A DNA stretch of 64,000 bases. It comes from an uncultured Eubacteriales bacterium (GTDB taxonomy: Bacteria > Bacillota > Clostridia > Oscillospirales > UBA644). Both the position numbers and the translations under genes were made by a program. The notes beneath the pieces are model-generated. The model was given only the letters and a program-made list of their open reading frames with translations, made no database searches and was not told the DNA's origin. Positions 1 to 7,454 of the stretch are shown here, piece by piece. Each line of letters opens with the position of its first letter. Positions within the stretch are counted from its first letter, which is position 1. Where the stretch lies: the NCBI GenBank assembly GCA_905207625.1, contig CAJLLT010000004.1, positions 37,341 to 101,340 of the forward strand. The letters run 5' to 3'.

Positions 1-49
1 GGGAATCAATAACCTTGCTGTCCGGACTTCCGCAGAACGGGCACTTCAT
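1..49 (-). CDS. nrdR: Transcriptional repressor NrdR, N-terminal fragment (runs off the window edge)
   Basis: The minus strand from 49 to 1 encodes 16 residues, MKCPFCGSPDSKVIDS, which is the hallmark start of NrdR: the first half of its zinc ribbon (CPFC). NrdR binds NrdR boxes and represses ribonucleotide reductase genes in response to ATP/dATP. A GGGAGGA ribosome site lies in the last codons of the upstream isomerase gene, about 8 bases from the ATG, so the two genes are co-transcribed. The second Cys pair and the ATP-cone lie outside the window. The call rests on a short but highly distinctive peptide. Confidence 0.9.
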   Translation of the reverse strand, partial: MKCPFCGSPDSKVIDS

Positions 50-51
50 CT

Positions 52-840
52 TCAGTTTCCTCCCATAATTTTTTTCAGTCCCGAAACGGCATTTCCGATC
101 TCGGAATCATCTTTGAAACAGCTCGAATAAACCTCAAGCATATATGTTCCGTCATAGCCGTTTTCTTTCATCTTTGAGAAAAACCGCGCGAAATCAAAAC
201 TTCCGTTAAACGGAACCAGGCAAAAATCTTTCGGGGTAACATCGCAGATATGTACAAGAGCGGTTTTTTTCGCAAGATTCATGATATACCTGTCCACATC
301 AAGATGCTCCGCGTTTGCCTGCTTCACGTCGAATGTAAAACGGACCTCATTTCTGAGTATCCGGGAAAGTTCAAGAAGAAAATCCAAACCTCCGGAACAG
401 TGCTGCCGGACATTTTCCTGAGCAAAAATTACCCCTGCCCTTTCAGCACGGCGGAAAAGAGTGTGATAAACCTCCGCGTAACGTTGAACGGAAACGTCAT
501 TGGGAAGTTTCGCGCCGTGGAAATTAACGACTTTTGCGCCGATTATGTTGCACACTTCAAAATATCTGTCATACAGGCTCAGAGAATCCTCAAACCGTGA
601 CCTGTAGCCGGAGAAAAACAGAAAAGTCTCGGCAAAGGAAGTGTACGGGTGCAGGGAAACGACCCGGACACCGCAACCGTCACATATCCGCCGGTACTCC
701 CGGGCAAAACTCTCCGAGGTCTCCGAAGAGGTACACACAAAAAATTCAGTACAGCCCGCCCCCGCCGCGGCGACTCTCAAAGGAGCCTCAGCGGCAGGCA
801 ACGGGTACCAGCATCCGCCGGAAACACCTAAAACAGCCAT
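52..840 (-). CDS. Sugar-phosphate isomerase/epimerase family protein (xylose isomerase-like TIM barrel)
   Basis: A 262-residue protein of the AP-endonuclease-2/xylose-isomerase-like TIM-barrel superfamily. Visible signs are the strand-like acidic/His positions that usually bind metal: NFHGAK near residue 105, FAQENV near 140, FTFDVKQ near 168, VHICDV near 195 and MLEVYS near 235. The substrate cannot be read from the sequence; relatives act on keto-sugars or inositol derivatives. It sits 11 bases after the TIGR04086 gene and 2 bases before nrdR, so it is probably the third gene of a yajC transcript. The ribosome site is weak (CGGAAG). Confidence 0.75.
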   Translation of the reverse strand: MAVLGVSGGCWYPLPAAEAPLRVAAAGAGCTEFFVCTSSETSESFAREYRRICDGCGVRVVSLHPYTSFAETFLFFSGYRSRFEDSLSLYDRYFEVCNIIGAKVVNFHGAKLPNDVSVQRYAEVYHTLFRRAERAGVIFAQENVRQHCSGGLDFLLELSRILRNEVRFTFDVKQANAEHLDVDRYIMNLAKKTALVHICDVTPKDFCLVPFNGSFDFARFFSKMKENGYDGTYMLEVYSSCFKDDSEIGNAVSGLKKIMGGN

Positions 841-851
841 TTTTACTTCCG

Positions 852-1259
852 TTATCTCTTGATGTTAACTGCCGTTATTCCTCCCGCCGCGGCAAAGACC
901 ACATCCACAGACAGATGAAGCAGTGTCTCGGCACTGATAAGTGACGCCCCGCCGAAAATCAGTCCGAGCAGTGTTTGTAGAACAAAAAACGCAACGCCCG
1001 CAAGAAGCCCGTTTACCAGCCCGCCGCTGCCGAAGCGGCAAACACAGACAAAGCCGCAGATAAAGGCGGAAACAGCCATGATGACATAAGCCATAATGCG
1101 GACTGTTGTATCGGGGACAGCATCAAGGGTCATTATAAGAGCGCACAGGACCGTCAGCAGCACAGCGCAGATTACACCTGCGGCAACTCCGATAAGAAGC
1201 TTGACCGCCTTGGAAGTGACGGTGGAGGAGGGAAAACTTTCTTTGGCATTAAAAGACAC
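852..1259 (-). CDS. TIGR04086-family membrane protein
   Basis: A 135-residue, very hydrophobic protein with about four transmembrane helices (roughly residues 20-45, 52-75, 78-100 and 105-128) and a short polar N-terminus. Size, topology and the place directly after yajC match the TIGR04086 family of Clostridia and Bacilli, whose function is unknown. The start is GTG: AAGGAG lies 9 bases upstream, and the nearby ATG is in another frame. The start and most of the ribosome site are covered by a long stem (see 1260-1314), so translation may be controlled. Confidence 0.75.
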   Translation of the reverse strand: MSFNAKESFPSSTVTSKAVKLLIGVAAGVICAVLLTVLCALIMTLDAVPDTTVRIMAYVIMAVSAFICGFVCVCRFGSGGLVNGLLAGVAFFVLQTLLGLIFGGASLISAETLLHLSVDVVFAAAGGITAVNIKR

Positions 1260-1314
1260 AGGACCATACTCCTTTCGAAATTTGTTTACACAAAGATCCT
1301 ATGAGTACGGTCCT
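1260..1314 (-). promoter_or_regulatory. Long hairpin ending at the GTG start of the TIGR04086 gene
   Basis: In the transcript, AGGACCGUACUC (1314-1303) can pair along its full length with GAGUAUGGUCCU (1271-1260): eleven Watson-Crick pairs and one G-U. The 3' arm begins inside the GGAG ribosome site and ends at the base before the GTG start. The 31-base loop holds a second small stem, UUUGU-GUAA-ACAAA, with a GNRA-type tetraloop. No U-run follows, so this is not a terminator. It looks like a translational control element; that function is inference. Confidence 0.5.
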
Positions 1315-1334
1315 CCGTTTATTCTTTAGTTTTA

Positions 1335-1700
1335 TTACTGAGCATCGGAAACGGTATCCTTGGTCTGAACAGCCCATTTTTTAACCGTAATCTTGTTCTT
1401 CTCGGCGCCGGTCTCGATAACGAACTCATCATCCTTGACCTGACGTACGATACCTGTTATACCGCCGATGGTGGTTATCTTATCTCCCATGCCGATGCTT
1501 TCACGCATGGCTTTAGCTTCCTTCTCCTGCTTTTTCTGAGGTCTGATGAGGAAGAAATAGAATGCAACGGCGATCAGGATAAGGGGCAGAAAGGTCATTG
1601 CACCGGACAAGAAAGTCTGCAGAGGGGTCTTCTCCGCAATCTCGGTAGCCGCCTCGGTACCCGCAGCAGCAGTCAGAAAGTTGAACATGGACAAATTCAT
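1335..1700 (-). CDS. yajC: Preprotein translocase subunit YajC
   Basis: A 121-residue YajC homologue, the small membrane subunit linked to SecDF/Sec translocase. One transmembrane helix lies near residues 32-50 and is followed by the family motif FFLIRPQKKQEKE; the C-terminal half holds GDKITTIGGITGIV and DDEFVIETG. The start ATG has GGAGG 9 bases upstream; a second Met at residue 5 is a possible alternative. It heads the group yajC, TIGR04086 protein, isomerase, nrdR. No convincing promoter was found in the 122 bases before it. Confidence 0.93.
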   Translation of the reverse strand: MNLSMFNFLTAAAGTEAATEIAEKTPLQTFLSGAMTFLPLILIAVAFYFFLIRPQKKQEKEAKAMRESIGMGDKITTIGGITGIVRQVKDDEFVIETGAEKNKITVKKWAVQTKDTVSDAQ

Positions 1701-1822
1701 AAGTTAAAGCCTCCGAATCAAATTTGGGGTCTCAGAGTCCACACGGACACATCTTATGACAGTATACAGTATTTATCCGAACAAAAAGCGTACATTTTGT
1801 GAAATATGTGTATCATTATTCC

Positions 1823-2521
1823 CTATACGACACCGAGAAGCGCCTTCACCACATATCCGCCGATCATTATCCCGGCAACAGACGGGACCCACGCCACCGA
1901 AGCCGGCGGGACCTTTCCGTTCACCGCCGGAGCGGAACAGGGCAACGGTTCCTCATCACTGAAGGCCACGGGAAGAGACGTTATCCCCCTTTGCCTGAGC
2001 TCCCTGCGCATGACCCTCGCCAGCGGACAGGTGGTCGTTTTCGATATATCGGACATCCTGACCTTTGAAGGGTCGAGTTTATTTCCGAATCCCATGCTGC
2101 TGACCACGGGAATCCCAAGAGCCACAGATTGTACTATTATATCGATCTTGGCAGTTACAGTATCGATAGCGTCAATTACAAAATCATAATGCCGGCAGAA
2201 GAATTCATCCTTTTTTTCCGGAAGATAAAACATGCTGACAGCCGTAACATCACAGTCGGGATTTATTGACAACACCCGGTTTTTCCACGCTTCAGACTTC
2301 TCCTGCCCGACGGTCTGCTCCGTAGCTATTATCTGACGGTTGATATTGCTGATATCCACAGTGTCACCGTCAACAAGTACAATGTGCCCGACTCCGCTCC
2401 GGGCAAGGACTTCCACACAGTACCCTCCTACCCCACCGAGACCGACAACCGCAACAGTTTTATCCTTCAGACTGCCCGCTTCCGGAAGAGCCCTCAGAAG
2501 CCTTGAAAACCTTTCTGACAT
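1823..2521 (-). CDS. tcdA: tRNA threonylcarbamoyladenosine dehydratase (TcdA/CsdL)
   Basis: A 232-residue ThiF/MoeB-like E1 enzyme. TcdA uses ATP to cyclise the t6A base at tRNA position 37 to ct6A. The nucleotide-binding motif GLGGVG is at residues 27-32, Asp51 follows the second strand, the NINRQ motif is at 59-63 and VIDAID is near 115. The later part has SSMGFGNKLDP and SDISKTTTCPLARVMR, as in TcdA rather than in ThiF or ubiquitin E1 relatives. It diverges from the XRE-cupin gene across a 231-base spacer. Confidence 0.87.
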   Translation of the reverse strand: MSERFSRLLRALPEAGSLKDKTVAVVGLGGVGGYCVEVLARSGVGHIVLVDGDTVDISNINRQIIATEQTVGQEKSEAWKNRVLSINPDCDVTAVSMFYLPEKKDEFFCRHYDFVIDAIDTVTAKIDIIVQSVALGIPVVSSMGFGNKLDPSKVRMSDISKTTTCPLARVMRRELRQRGITSLPVAFSDEEPLPCSAPAVNGKVPPASVAWVPSVAGIMIGGYVVKALLGVV

Positions 2522-2637
2522 TTATTCCTCCGCTGGTTTTGTTTTTTAACATTTTACCATACTACAGCGTTTTTTTCAAGAGGATACCCGCAATGAAACA
2601 AAAATTTTAATTTATTTTTAATAAAAACAGTATTTTA

Positions 2638-2666
2638 TTGACTGTTGCCGAAAGATGTGCTATAAT
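2638..2666 (+). promoter_or_regulatory. Sigma-A promoter for the XRE-cupin / acyl-CoA synthetase operon
   Basis: TTGACT (2638-2643) and TATAAT (2661-2666) are separated by exactly 17 bases, close to consensus. Transcription would begin near 2673 and leave a leader of about 80 bases. Confidence 0.8.
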
Positions 2667-2752
2667 ACCCGCATGGCAGGCGCGGTTGCCTACCTTGATT
2701 ACATTATATACGGCGACGGAACAGATCGCCGGGAGGGAGAGAGAGGTTTATT

Positions 2753-3337
2753 ATGCAGCAGGAAAATCAGCCCATACTTCAGATCGCCGAACGAATACGG
2801 GGGCTCAGACTCATACTTGATATTTCCGAAGAAGAAATGGCAAAGGTCTGTGACACCACCGTTGAAGATTACATTGCACACGAGAAAGGCGAACTGGATT
2901 TTTCCTTTACCTTTCTTTACAAATGCGCAAAACACTTCGGTGTTGATATAACCGAGATAATTACGGGAGACAAGCCCAATCTGTCGTTTTATACACTGAC
3001 CAGGAAAAACGAGGGACTGCCGATAAAACGCCGTAAAGGTTTTGACTATCAGCACCTGGCATATCTGCTCAAAGACAAGACAAGCGAGCCGTTCCTTGTC
3101 ACCGCAAAATACGATCCAGAGGCGGTCAATAAGCCCATAGAGCTTTCCGTTCACGAGGGACAGGAGTTTGACTATGTTCTTTCCGGGAGTCTCAAGGTCC
3201 GCCTGGAAGACCATGTGGAGATACTCAATGAAGGTGACAGCATCTATTATGACAGCGGTCACGGTCACGGCATGATAGCCATCGGAGGGGAGGACTGTCG
3301 TTTTCTGGCGATAGTTCTGGAGAAAAAAGAAAAATAA
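2753..3337 (+). CDS. XRE-family transcriptional regulator with C-terminal cupin domain
   Basis: A 194-residue protein. Residues 8-62 form a Cro/C1-type helix-turn-helix (RIRGLRLILDISEEEMAKVC); residues 110-190 form a cupin barrel with SVHEGQEFDYVLSGSLKV and a second motif around YDSGHGHGMIAI. Such regulators usually sense a small metabolite through the cupin. It lies 26 bases before an acyl-CoA synthetase gene, a pairing I recall from other Clostridia, so it likely controls that gene. The ligand is unknown. Confidence 0.85.
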   Translation: MQQENQPILQIAERIRGLRLILDISEEEMAKVCDTTVEDYIAHEKGELDFSFTFLYKCAKHFGVDITEIITGDKPNLSFYTLTRKNEGLPIKRRKGFDYQHLAYLLKDKTSEPFLVTAKYDPEAVNKPIELSVHEGQEFDYVLSGSLKVRLEDHVEILNEGDSIYYDSGHGHGMIAIGGEDCRFLAIVLEKKEK

Positions 3338-3363
3338 AAAACGATTGTGAGAAATTAAAACTT

Positions 3364-5019
3364 ATGACATATGAAAAATTCGTCACCGAAGGGTTTGACG
3401 GTTCGGGAAGACTTGTCAGCTTCGAAAAGAAGCCCGGGACCGACTTCAACTTCGGATTTGACTGTGTTGACGTTCTGGGCAGAGAAAAGCCCGATAAAAC
3501 AGCTATGATGTGGGTCTCCGAAAGCGGAGAGGAACATCGGTTCACCTTTGCCGATATGATGAAACAGTCTGCGGCAACCGCAAATTATCTCAGAAACCTG
3601 GGCATCCGCAAGGGCGACCGGGTCATGCTTGTACTGAAAAGACACTACCAGTTCTGGTTTGCCATAGTTGCTCTGCATAAACTCGGGGCGATTGCCATTC
3701 CCGCTACGCATCTGCTGACAAAAAAGGATTACGTTTACCGGTTTGATGCCGCGGGAGTCCGCGCCATCATCTGTGCCGACGACGATTTCGTGGTCGGGCA
3801 GGTAGACGCCGCAGCAGCGGAAAGCAAGACACTGGAATTCCGTATCGCAACGGGAAAAGCCCATGAAGGCTGGCTGGATCTCAACGAAGGTATTGCGGCT
3901 CAGAGCACCGTTTTCGACCGTCCCCGGGGTGAGGATGCGGCAAAGGAAACCGACCCCATGCTGATGTATTTCACAAGCGGGACCTCCGGCTACCCGAAAA
4001 TCGCGGCACACGACTTCACCTACCCTCTCGGACATGTTGTTACCGCCAGATACTGGCACAATGTGGATTCGGAAGGGCTTCACTTCACCGTGGCGGATAC
4101 GGGTTGGGGCAAAGCTGTCTGGGGTAAGCTCTACGGACAATGGCTCTGCGATGCCGCAGTATTTACATACGATTTTGACAAGTTCGACGGCAAAAAGATC
4201 CTCTCAATGATCGAAAAATACGGTATAACCACCTTCTGTGCGCCGCCGACCATCTACAGATTCTGCATCAAGGAAGACCTTTCGAAGTTTGATCTGTCCT
4301 CTCTGAAATACGCCACAACGGCGGGAGAAGCGGTCAACCCCGAAGTTTTCAATAAATTCAAGCAAATGACGGGACTCTCCCTTATGGAAGGCTTCGGTCA
4401 GACCGAAACGGCTCTGACCGTTGCGAACCTTGTGGGAACCGTTCCGAAGCCCGGATCCATGGGCAAGCCGACACCTCAGTACGATATTGCCATAGTTGAC
4501 GATGAAGGTAAGCCCGTAAAAACCGGCGCCGTGGGCGAGATCTGCCTGAGAACCGACCACGGAAGACCCCTCGGAATGTTTATCGGGTACTACAATGACC
4601 CGGCAAAAACCGAAGCGGCATGGCACGACGGACTTTATCACACCGGAGATATGGCGTGGAAAGATGAAGACGGATATGTCTGGTATGTTGGACGTACTGA
4701 TGATCTCATCAAGAGCTCCGGTTACAGAATCGGGCCCTTTGAGATCGAAAGTGTTCTGATGGAACACCCTGCGGTAATGGAATGTGCCGTAACCGCCGTT
4801 CCCGACCCCATAAGAGGTCAGGCGGTAAAGGCAACGATCGTACTCGCAAAAGGATTTGAGGCCTCCGATGATCTTGTCAAAGAGTTACAGACTCATGTCA
4901 AGAAAATGACCGCCCCTTACAAGTATCCCCGTGTGGTGGAATTTGTGGAGGAGCTGCCCAAGACCATCAGCGGTAAGATCAGGCGTGTGGAGATACGCAA
5001 CGGAAAAGCAGATAAATAA
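3364..5019 (+). CDS. AMP-forming acyl-CoA (acetyl-CoA-like) synthetase
   Basis: A 551-residue ANL-superfamily ligase that activates a carboxylic acid with ATP and transfers it to CoA. Motifs in order: the phosphate loop YFTSGTSGYPK near 201-211, the A5 motif GFGQTE near 345, YHTGDMAW near 425, the hinge region GRTDDLIKSSGYRIGP near 445-460, and the C-terminal catalytic lysine context PKTISGKIRR near 532-541. The chain length of the substrate cannot be told; the layout resembles medium-chain acyl/acetyl-CoA synthetases. The ribosome site is weak (GTGAGAAA), so expression may depend on coupling to the regulator gene. Confidence 0.85.
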   Translation: MTYEKFVTEGFDGSGRLVSFEKKPGTDFNFGFDCVDVLGREKPDKTAMMWVSESGEEHRFTFADMMKQSAATANYLRNLGIRKGDRVMLVLKRHYQFWFAIVALHKLGAIAIPATHLLTKKDYVYRFDAAGVRAIICADDDFVVGQVDAAAAESKTLEFRIATGKAHEGWLDLNEGIAAQSTVFDRPRGEDAAKETDPMLMYFTSGTSGYPKIAAHDFTYPLGHVVTARYWHNVDSEGLHFTVADTGWGKAVWGKLYGQWLCDAAVFTYDFDKFDGKKILSMIEKYGITTFCAPPTIYRFCIKEDLSKFDLSSLKYATTAGEAVNPEVFNKFKQMTGLSLMEGFGQTETALTVANLVGTVPKPGSMGKPTPQYDIAIVDDEGKPVKTGAVGEICLRTDHGRPLGMFIGYYNDPAKTEAAWHDGLYHTGDMAWKDEDGYVWYVGRTDDLIKSSGYRIGPFEIESVLMEHPAVMECAVTAVPDPIRGQAVKATIVLAKGFEASDDLVKELQTHVKKMTAPYKYPRVVEFVEELPKTISGKIRRVEIRNGKADK

Positions 5020-5062
5020 TTTGGAAATATAAGCCGGAGAACAGAAAGGAAGGCAACAGGTT

Positions 5063-6883
5063 TTGGTAAGGAACGATTTAAGAAATATTGCGATAATAGC
5101 GCACGTTGACCACGGAAAGACCACCCTTGTCAACGAAATGCTCAAGCAGGGAGGTATTTTCCGTGACAACCAGGTTGTTCAGGACAGAGTCATGGACTCC
5201 AACGACCTGGAAAGAGAGCGTGGAATAACCATTCTCGCAAAGAATACGGCGGTCCAGTACGGGGACACGAAAATAAATATCGTTGACACCCCGGGACACG
5301 CGGATTTCGGCGGTGAGGTTGAGCGCATACTGAAAATGGTCAACGGCGTTATCCTTATGGTGGACGCCTTCGAAGGTCCCATGCCCCAGACCAGATTTGT
5401 GCTTCAGCACGCACTTGCCCTGGGTCATAAGGTAATTATCGTGGTAAACAAGATCGACCGTCCCGACGCCCGTCCCCATGAAGTTGTGGATGAGGTTCTG
5501 GAGCTTCTCCTTGACCTTGACGCCTCCGAGGATCAGCTGGAAAGCCCGGTGATATTCGCCTCTGCCCGTGCCGGAACAGCGTCCCTTTCCCCCGAGGAAC
5601 AGGGTACTGATCTCAAACCCCTTTTTGAGACCATAATAAACTACTTTGACGGACCGGAGGGAGACGAAAACGGTCCTCTGCAGATGCTCGTTTCATCCAT
5701 TGACTATAACGACTATGTGGGAAGAATAGCCATCGGACGGATCGAAAGAGGCTGCATGAAGCAGGGACAGGACATCGTCCTTACCGACTATCATAAACAG
5801 AGACCAGACACAAAGGCGAAAGCTGTGAGCATGTATCAGTTCAGCGGTCTTGCCCGTACCCCCGTTACCGAGGCAAAAGTGGGTGACATCATTGCCGTTT
5901 CCGGTATTGAAAATGTTACCATCGGGGACACTCTTTGCTCCCCCGCCGCGGTTGAGCCCCTGCCATTCGTAAAAATTTCCGATCCTACGATGGAAATGAC
6001 CTTCCTTGTAAACAACAGCCCCTTTGCGGGAAGAGAAGGTAAATTCGTCACCTCCAGAAATCTCCGTGAGAGACTGTTCCGTGAACTGCTCAAGGACGTT
6101 TCCCTGAGAGTTGAAGAAACGGATACCACCGAAGCTTTCAAGGTCTGCGGAAGAGGAGAGATGCACCTCTCCATACTCATTGAGACTATGAGACGTGAGG
6201 GGTACGAGTTCCAGGTCAGCACACCGAAGGTCCTTTACAAAGAGATCGACGGCAAAAAGTGTGAGCCTATGGAGCGTGTGGTAATGGACGTACCCTCCGA
6301 ATCCGTAGGTTCCATAATGGAAAAAATGGGCAGGCGCAAGGGAGAGCTTGTGCAGATGCACAATATCGGAAGCCGTGTACGTCTTGAGTTCATAATTCCC
6401 TCAAGGGGCCTTTTCGGTTACCGTTCCGAATTCCTTACCGATACCCGGGGCGAGGGTATCCTCAACTCCATTTTCGACAGCTATGCACCCTTCAAGGGAG
6501 ATATAGCCCGCCGTACCACCGGATCCCTGATAGCCTCAGAGACCGGTGAGACCACAACTTACGGTATATTCAACGTGCAGGATCTGGGCATAATGTTTGT
6601 GGATCCCGCGATGGATGTATATGAAGGTATGCTTGTGGGAGAAAGCTCCAAGCAGGATGATATCACGGTAAACGTATGTAAGAAAAAGCACATGACAGCT
6701 ATACGTTCCTCCGGTCACGATGACGCGCTGAGACTTGTTCCCCCTCTGAAAATGAGCCTTGAACAGGCTCTGGAATACGTTGCCGACGATGAGCTGGTGG
6801 AAGTGACGCCGAAGAGCATGCGTCTGCGCAAGAAAATTCTTGATCACAGCCTGCGAATGAAGGCAACAATGAAGAAAAAGTAA
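5063..6883 (+). CDS. typA: Ribosome-associated GTPase TypA/BipA
   Basis: A 606-residue translational GTPase that binds the 70S ribosome and helps 50S assembly and stress growth. G motifs: AHVDHGKTTL near 13-22, ERGIT near 53, VDTPGHADFGGEVERI near 75-90 and NKIDRPDARP near 130. EF-G-like domains and the BipA-specific C-terminal domain (SSGHDDALRLVPP near 555) follow. Length is normal. The start is TTG at 5063, with AAAGGAAGG about 10 bases upstream; the next residues VRNDLRNIAIIAHVDHGK match the usual N-terminus. It is followed after one base by pth. Confidence 0.95.
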   Translation: MVRNDLRNIAIIAHVDHGKTTLVNEMLKQGGIFRDNQVVQDRVMDSNDLERERGITILAKNTAVQYGDTKINIVDTPGHADFGGEVERILKMVNGVILMVDAFEGPMPQTRFVLQHALALGHKVIIVVNKIDRPDARPHEVVDEVLELLLDLDASEDQLESPVIFASARAGTASLSPEEQGTDLKPLFETIINYFDGPEGDENGPLQMLVSSIDYNDYVGRIAIGRIERGCMKQGQDIVLTDYHKQRPDTKAKAVSMYQFSGLARTPVTEAKVGDIIAVSGIENVTIGDTLCSPAAVEPLPFVKISDPTMEMTFLVNNSPFAGREGKFVTSRNLRERLFRELLKDVSLRVEETDTTEAFKVCGRGEMHLSILIETMRREGYEFQVSTPKVLYKEIDGKKCEPMERVVMDVPSESVGSIMEKMGRRKGELVQMHNIGSRVRLEFIIPSRGLFGYRSEFLTDTRGEGILNSIFDSYAPFKGDIARRTTGSLIASETGETTTYGIFNVQDLGIMFVDPAMDVYEGMLVGESSKQDDITVNVCKKKHMTAIRSSGHDDALRLVPPLKMSLEQALEYVADDELVEVTPKSMRLRKKILDHSLRMKATMKKK

Positions 6884-6884
6884 T

Positions 6885-7451
6885 ATGGATTATATTATCG
6901 CGGGTCTGGGTAATCCGGGCGGACAATACACTTTTACCCGGCACAATGCCGGATGGATAGCAATGGATTTTCTGTCCGAGAAACTCGGCGTAAAAATAAA
7001 CAGGATCAAGTTCAGATCGACCTGCGCCGAAGCGGAAATCGGAGGAAAGAAAGTTCTGCTGATGAAGCCCCAGACCTTCATGAACCTGTCCGGTGAGGCT
7101 GTTGCGGCGGCGGCAAAATTCTATAAGATCCCCCCTCAGCATATACTTGTCATCTGTGACGATATAAATCTCCCCTGTGCAAAGCTCCGTATCCGCCAGA
7201 AAGGCAGTGACGGAGGGCATAACGGGCTGAAAAACATAATTCTTCAGCTTAATTCCGATGAGTTCACCCGCATCCGCATAGGAGTTTCGGACCGGACAAA
7301 CCCGAATGTGGATCTTGCGGACTGGGTTCTCGGCAGATTCACCGAAGAAGAGCAGAAAGCCCTTGCGGGACGTATGGACGATATATGCTCGGCGGCAATG
7401 CTCTTTACCGAGGGAAAAACTGAACTTGCAATGAGCAGGTATAACGGATAG
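6885..7451 (+). CDS. pth: Peptidyl-tRNA hydrolase
   Basis: A 188-residue Pth that releases tRNA from dropped-off peptidyl-tRNA. The family motifs are intact: GLGNPGGQYTFTRHNAGW with the catalytic His near residue 20, KPQTFMNLSGEAV near 63-75, CDDINLPCAKLRIR near 91-104 with the general-acid Asp, and GSDGGHNGLKNI near 108-119. It starts one base after the typA stop and ends three bases before mfd. A pth-mfd pair is common in Firmicutes. Confidence 0.95.
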   Translation: MDYIIAGLGNPGGQYTFTRHNAGWIAMDFLSEKLGVKINRIKFRSTCAEAEIGGKKVLLMKPQTFMNLSGEAVAAAAKFYKIPPQHILVICDDINLPCAKLRIRQKGSDGGHNGLKNIILQLNSDEFTRIRIGVSDRTNPNVDLADWVLGRFTEEEQKALAGRMDDICSAAMLFTEGKTELAMSRYNG

Positions 7452-7454
7452 AAA

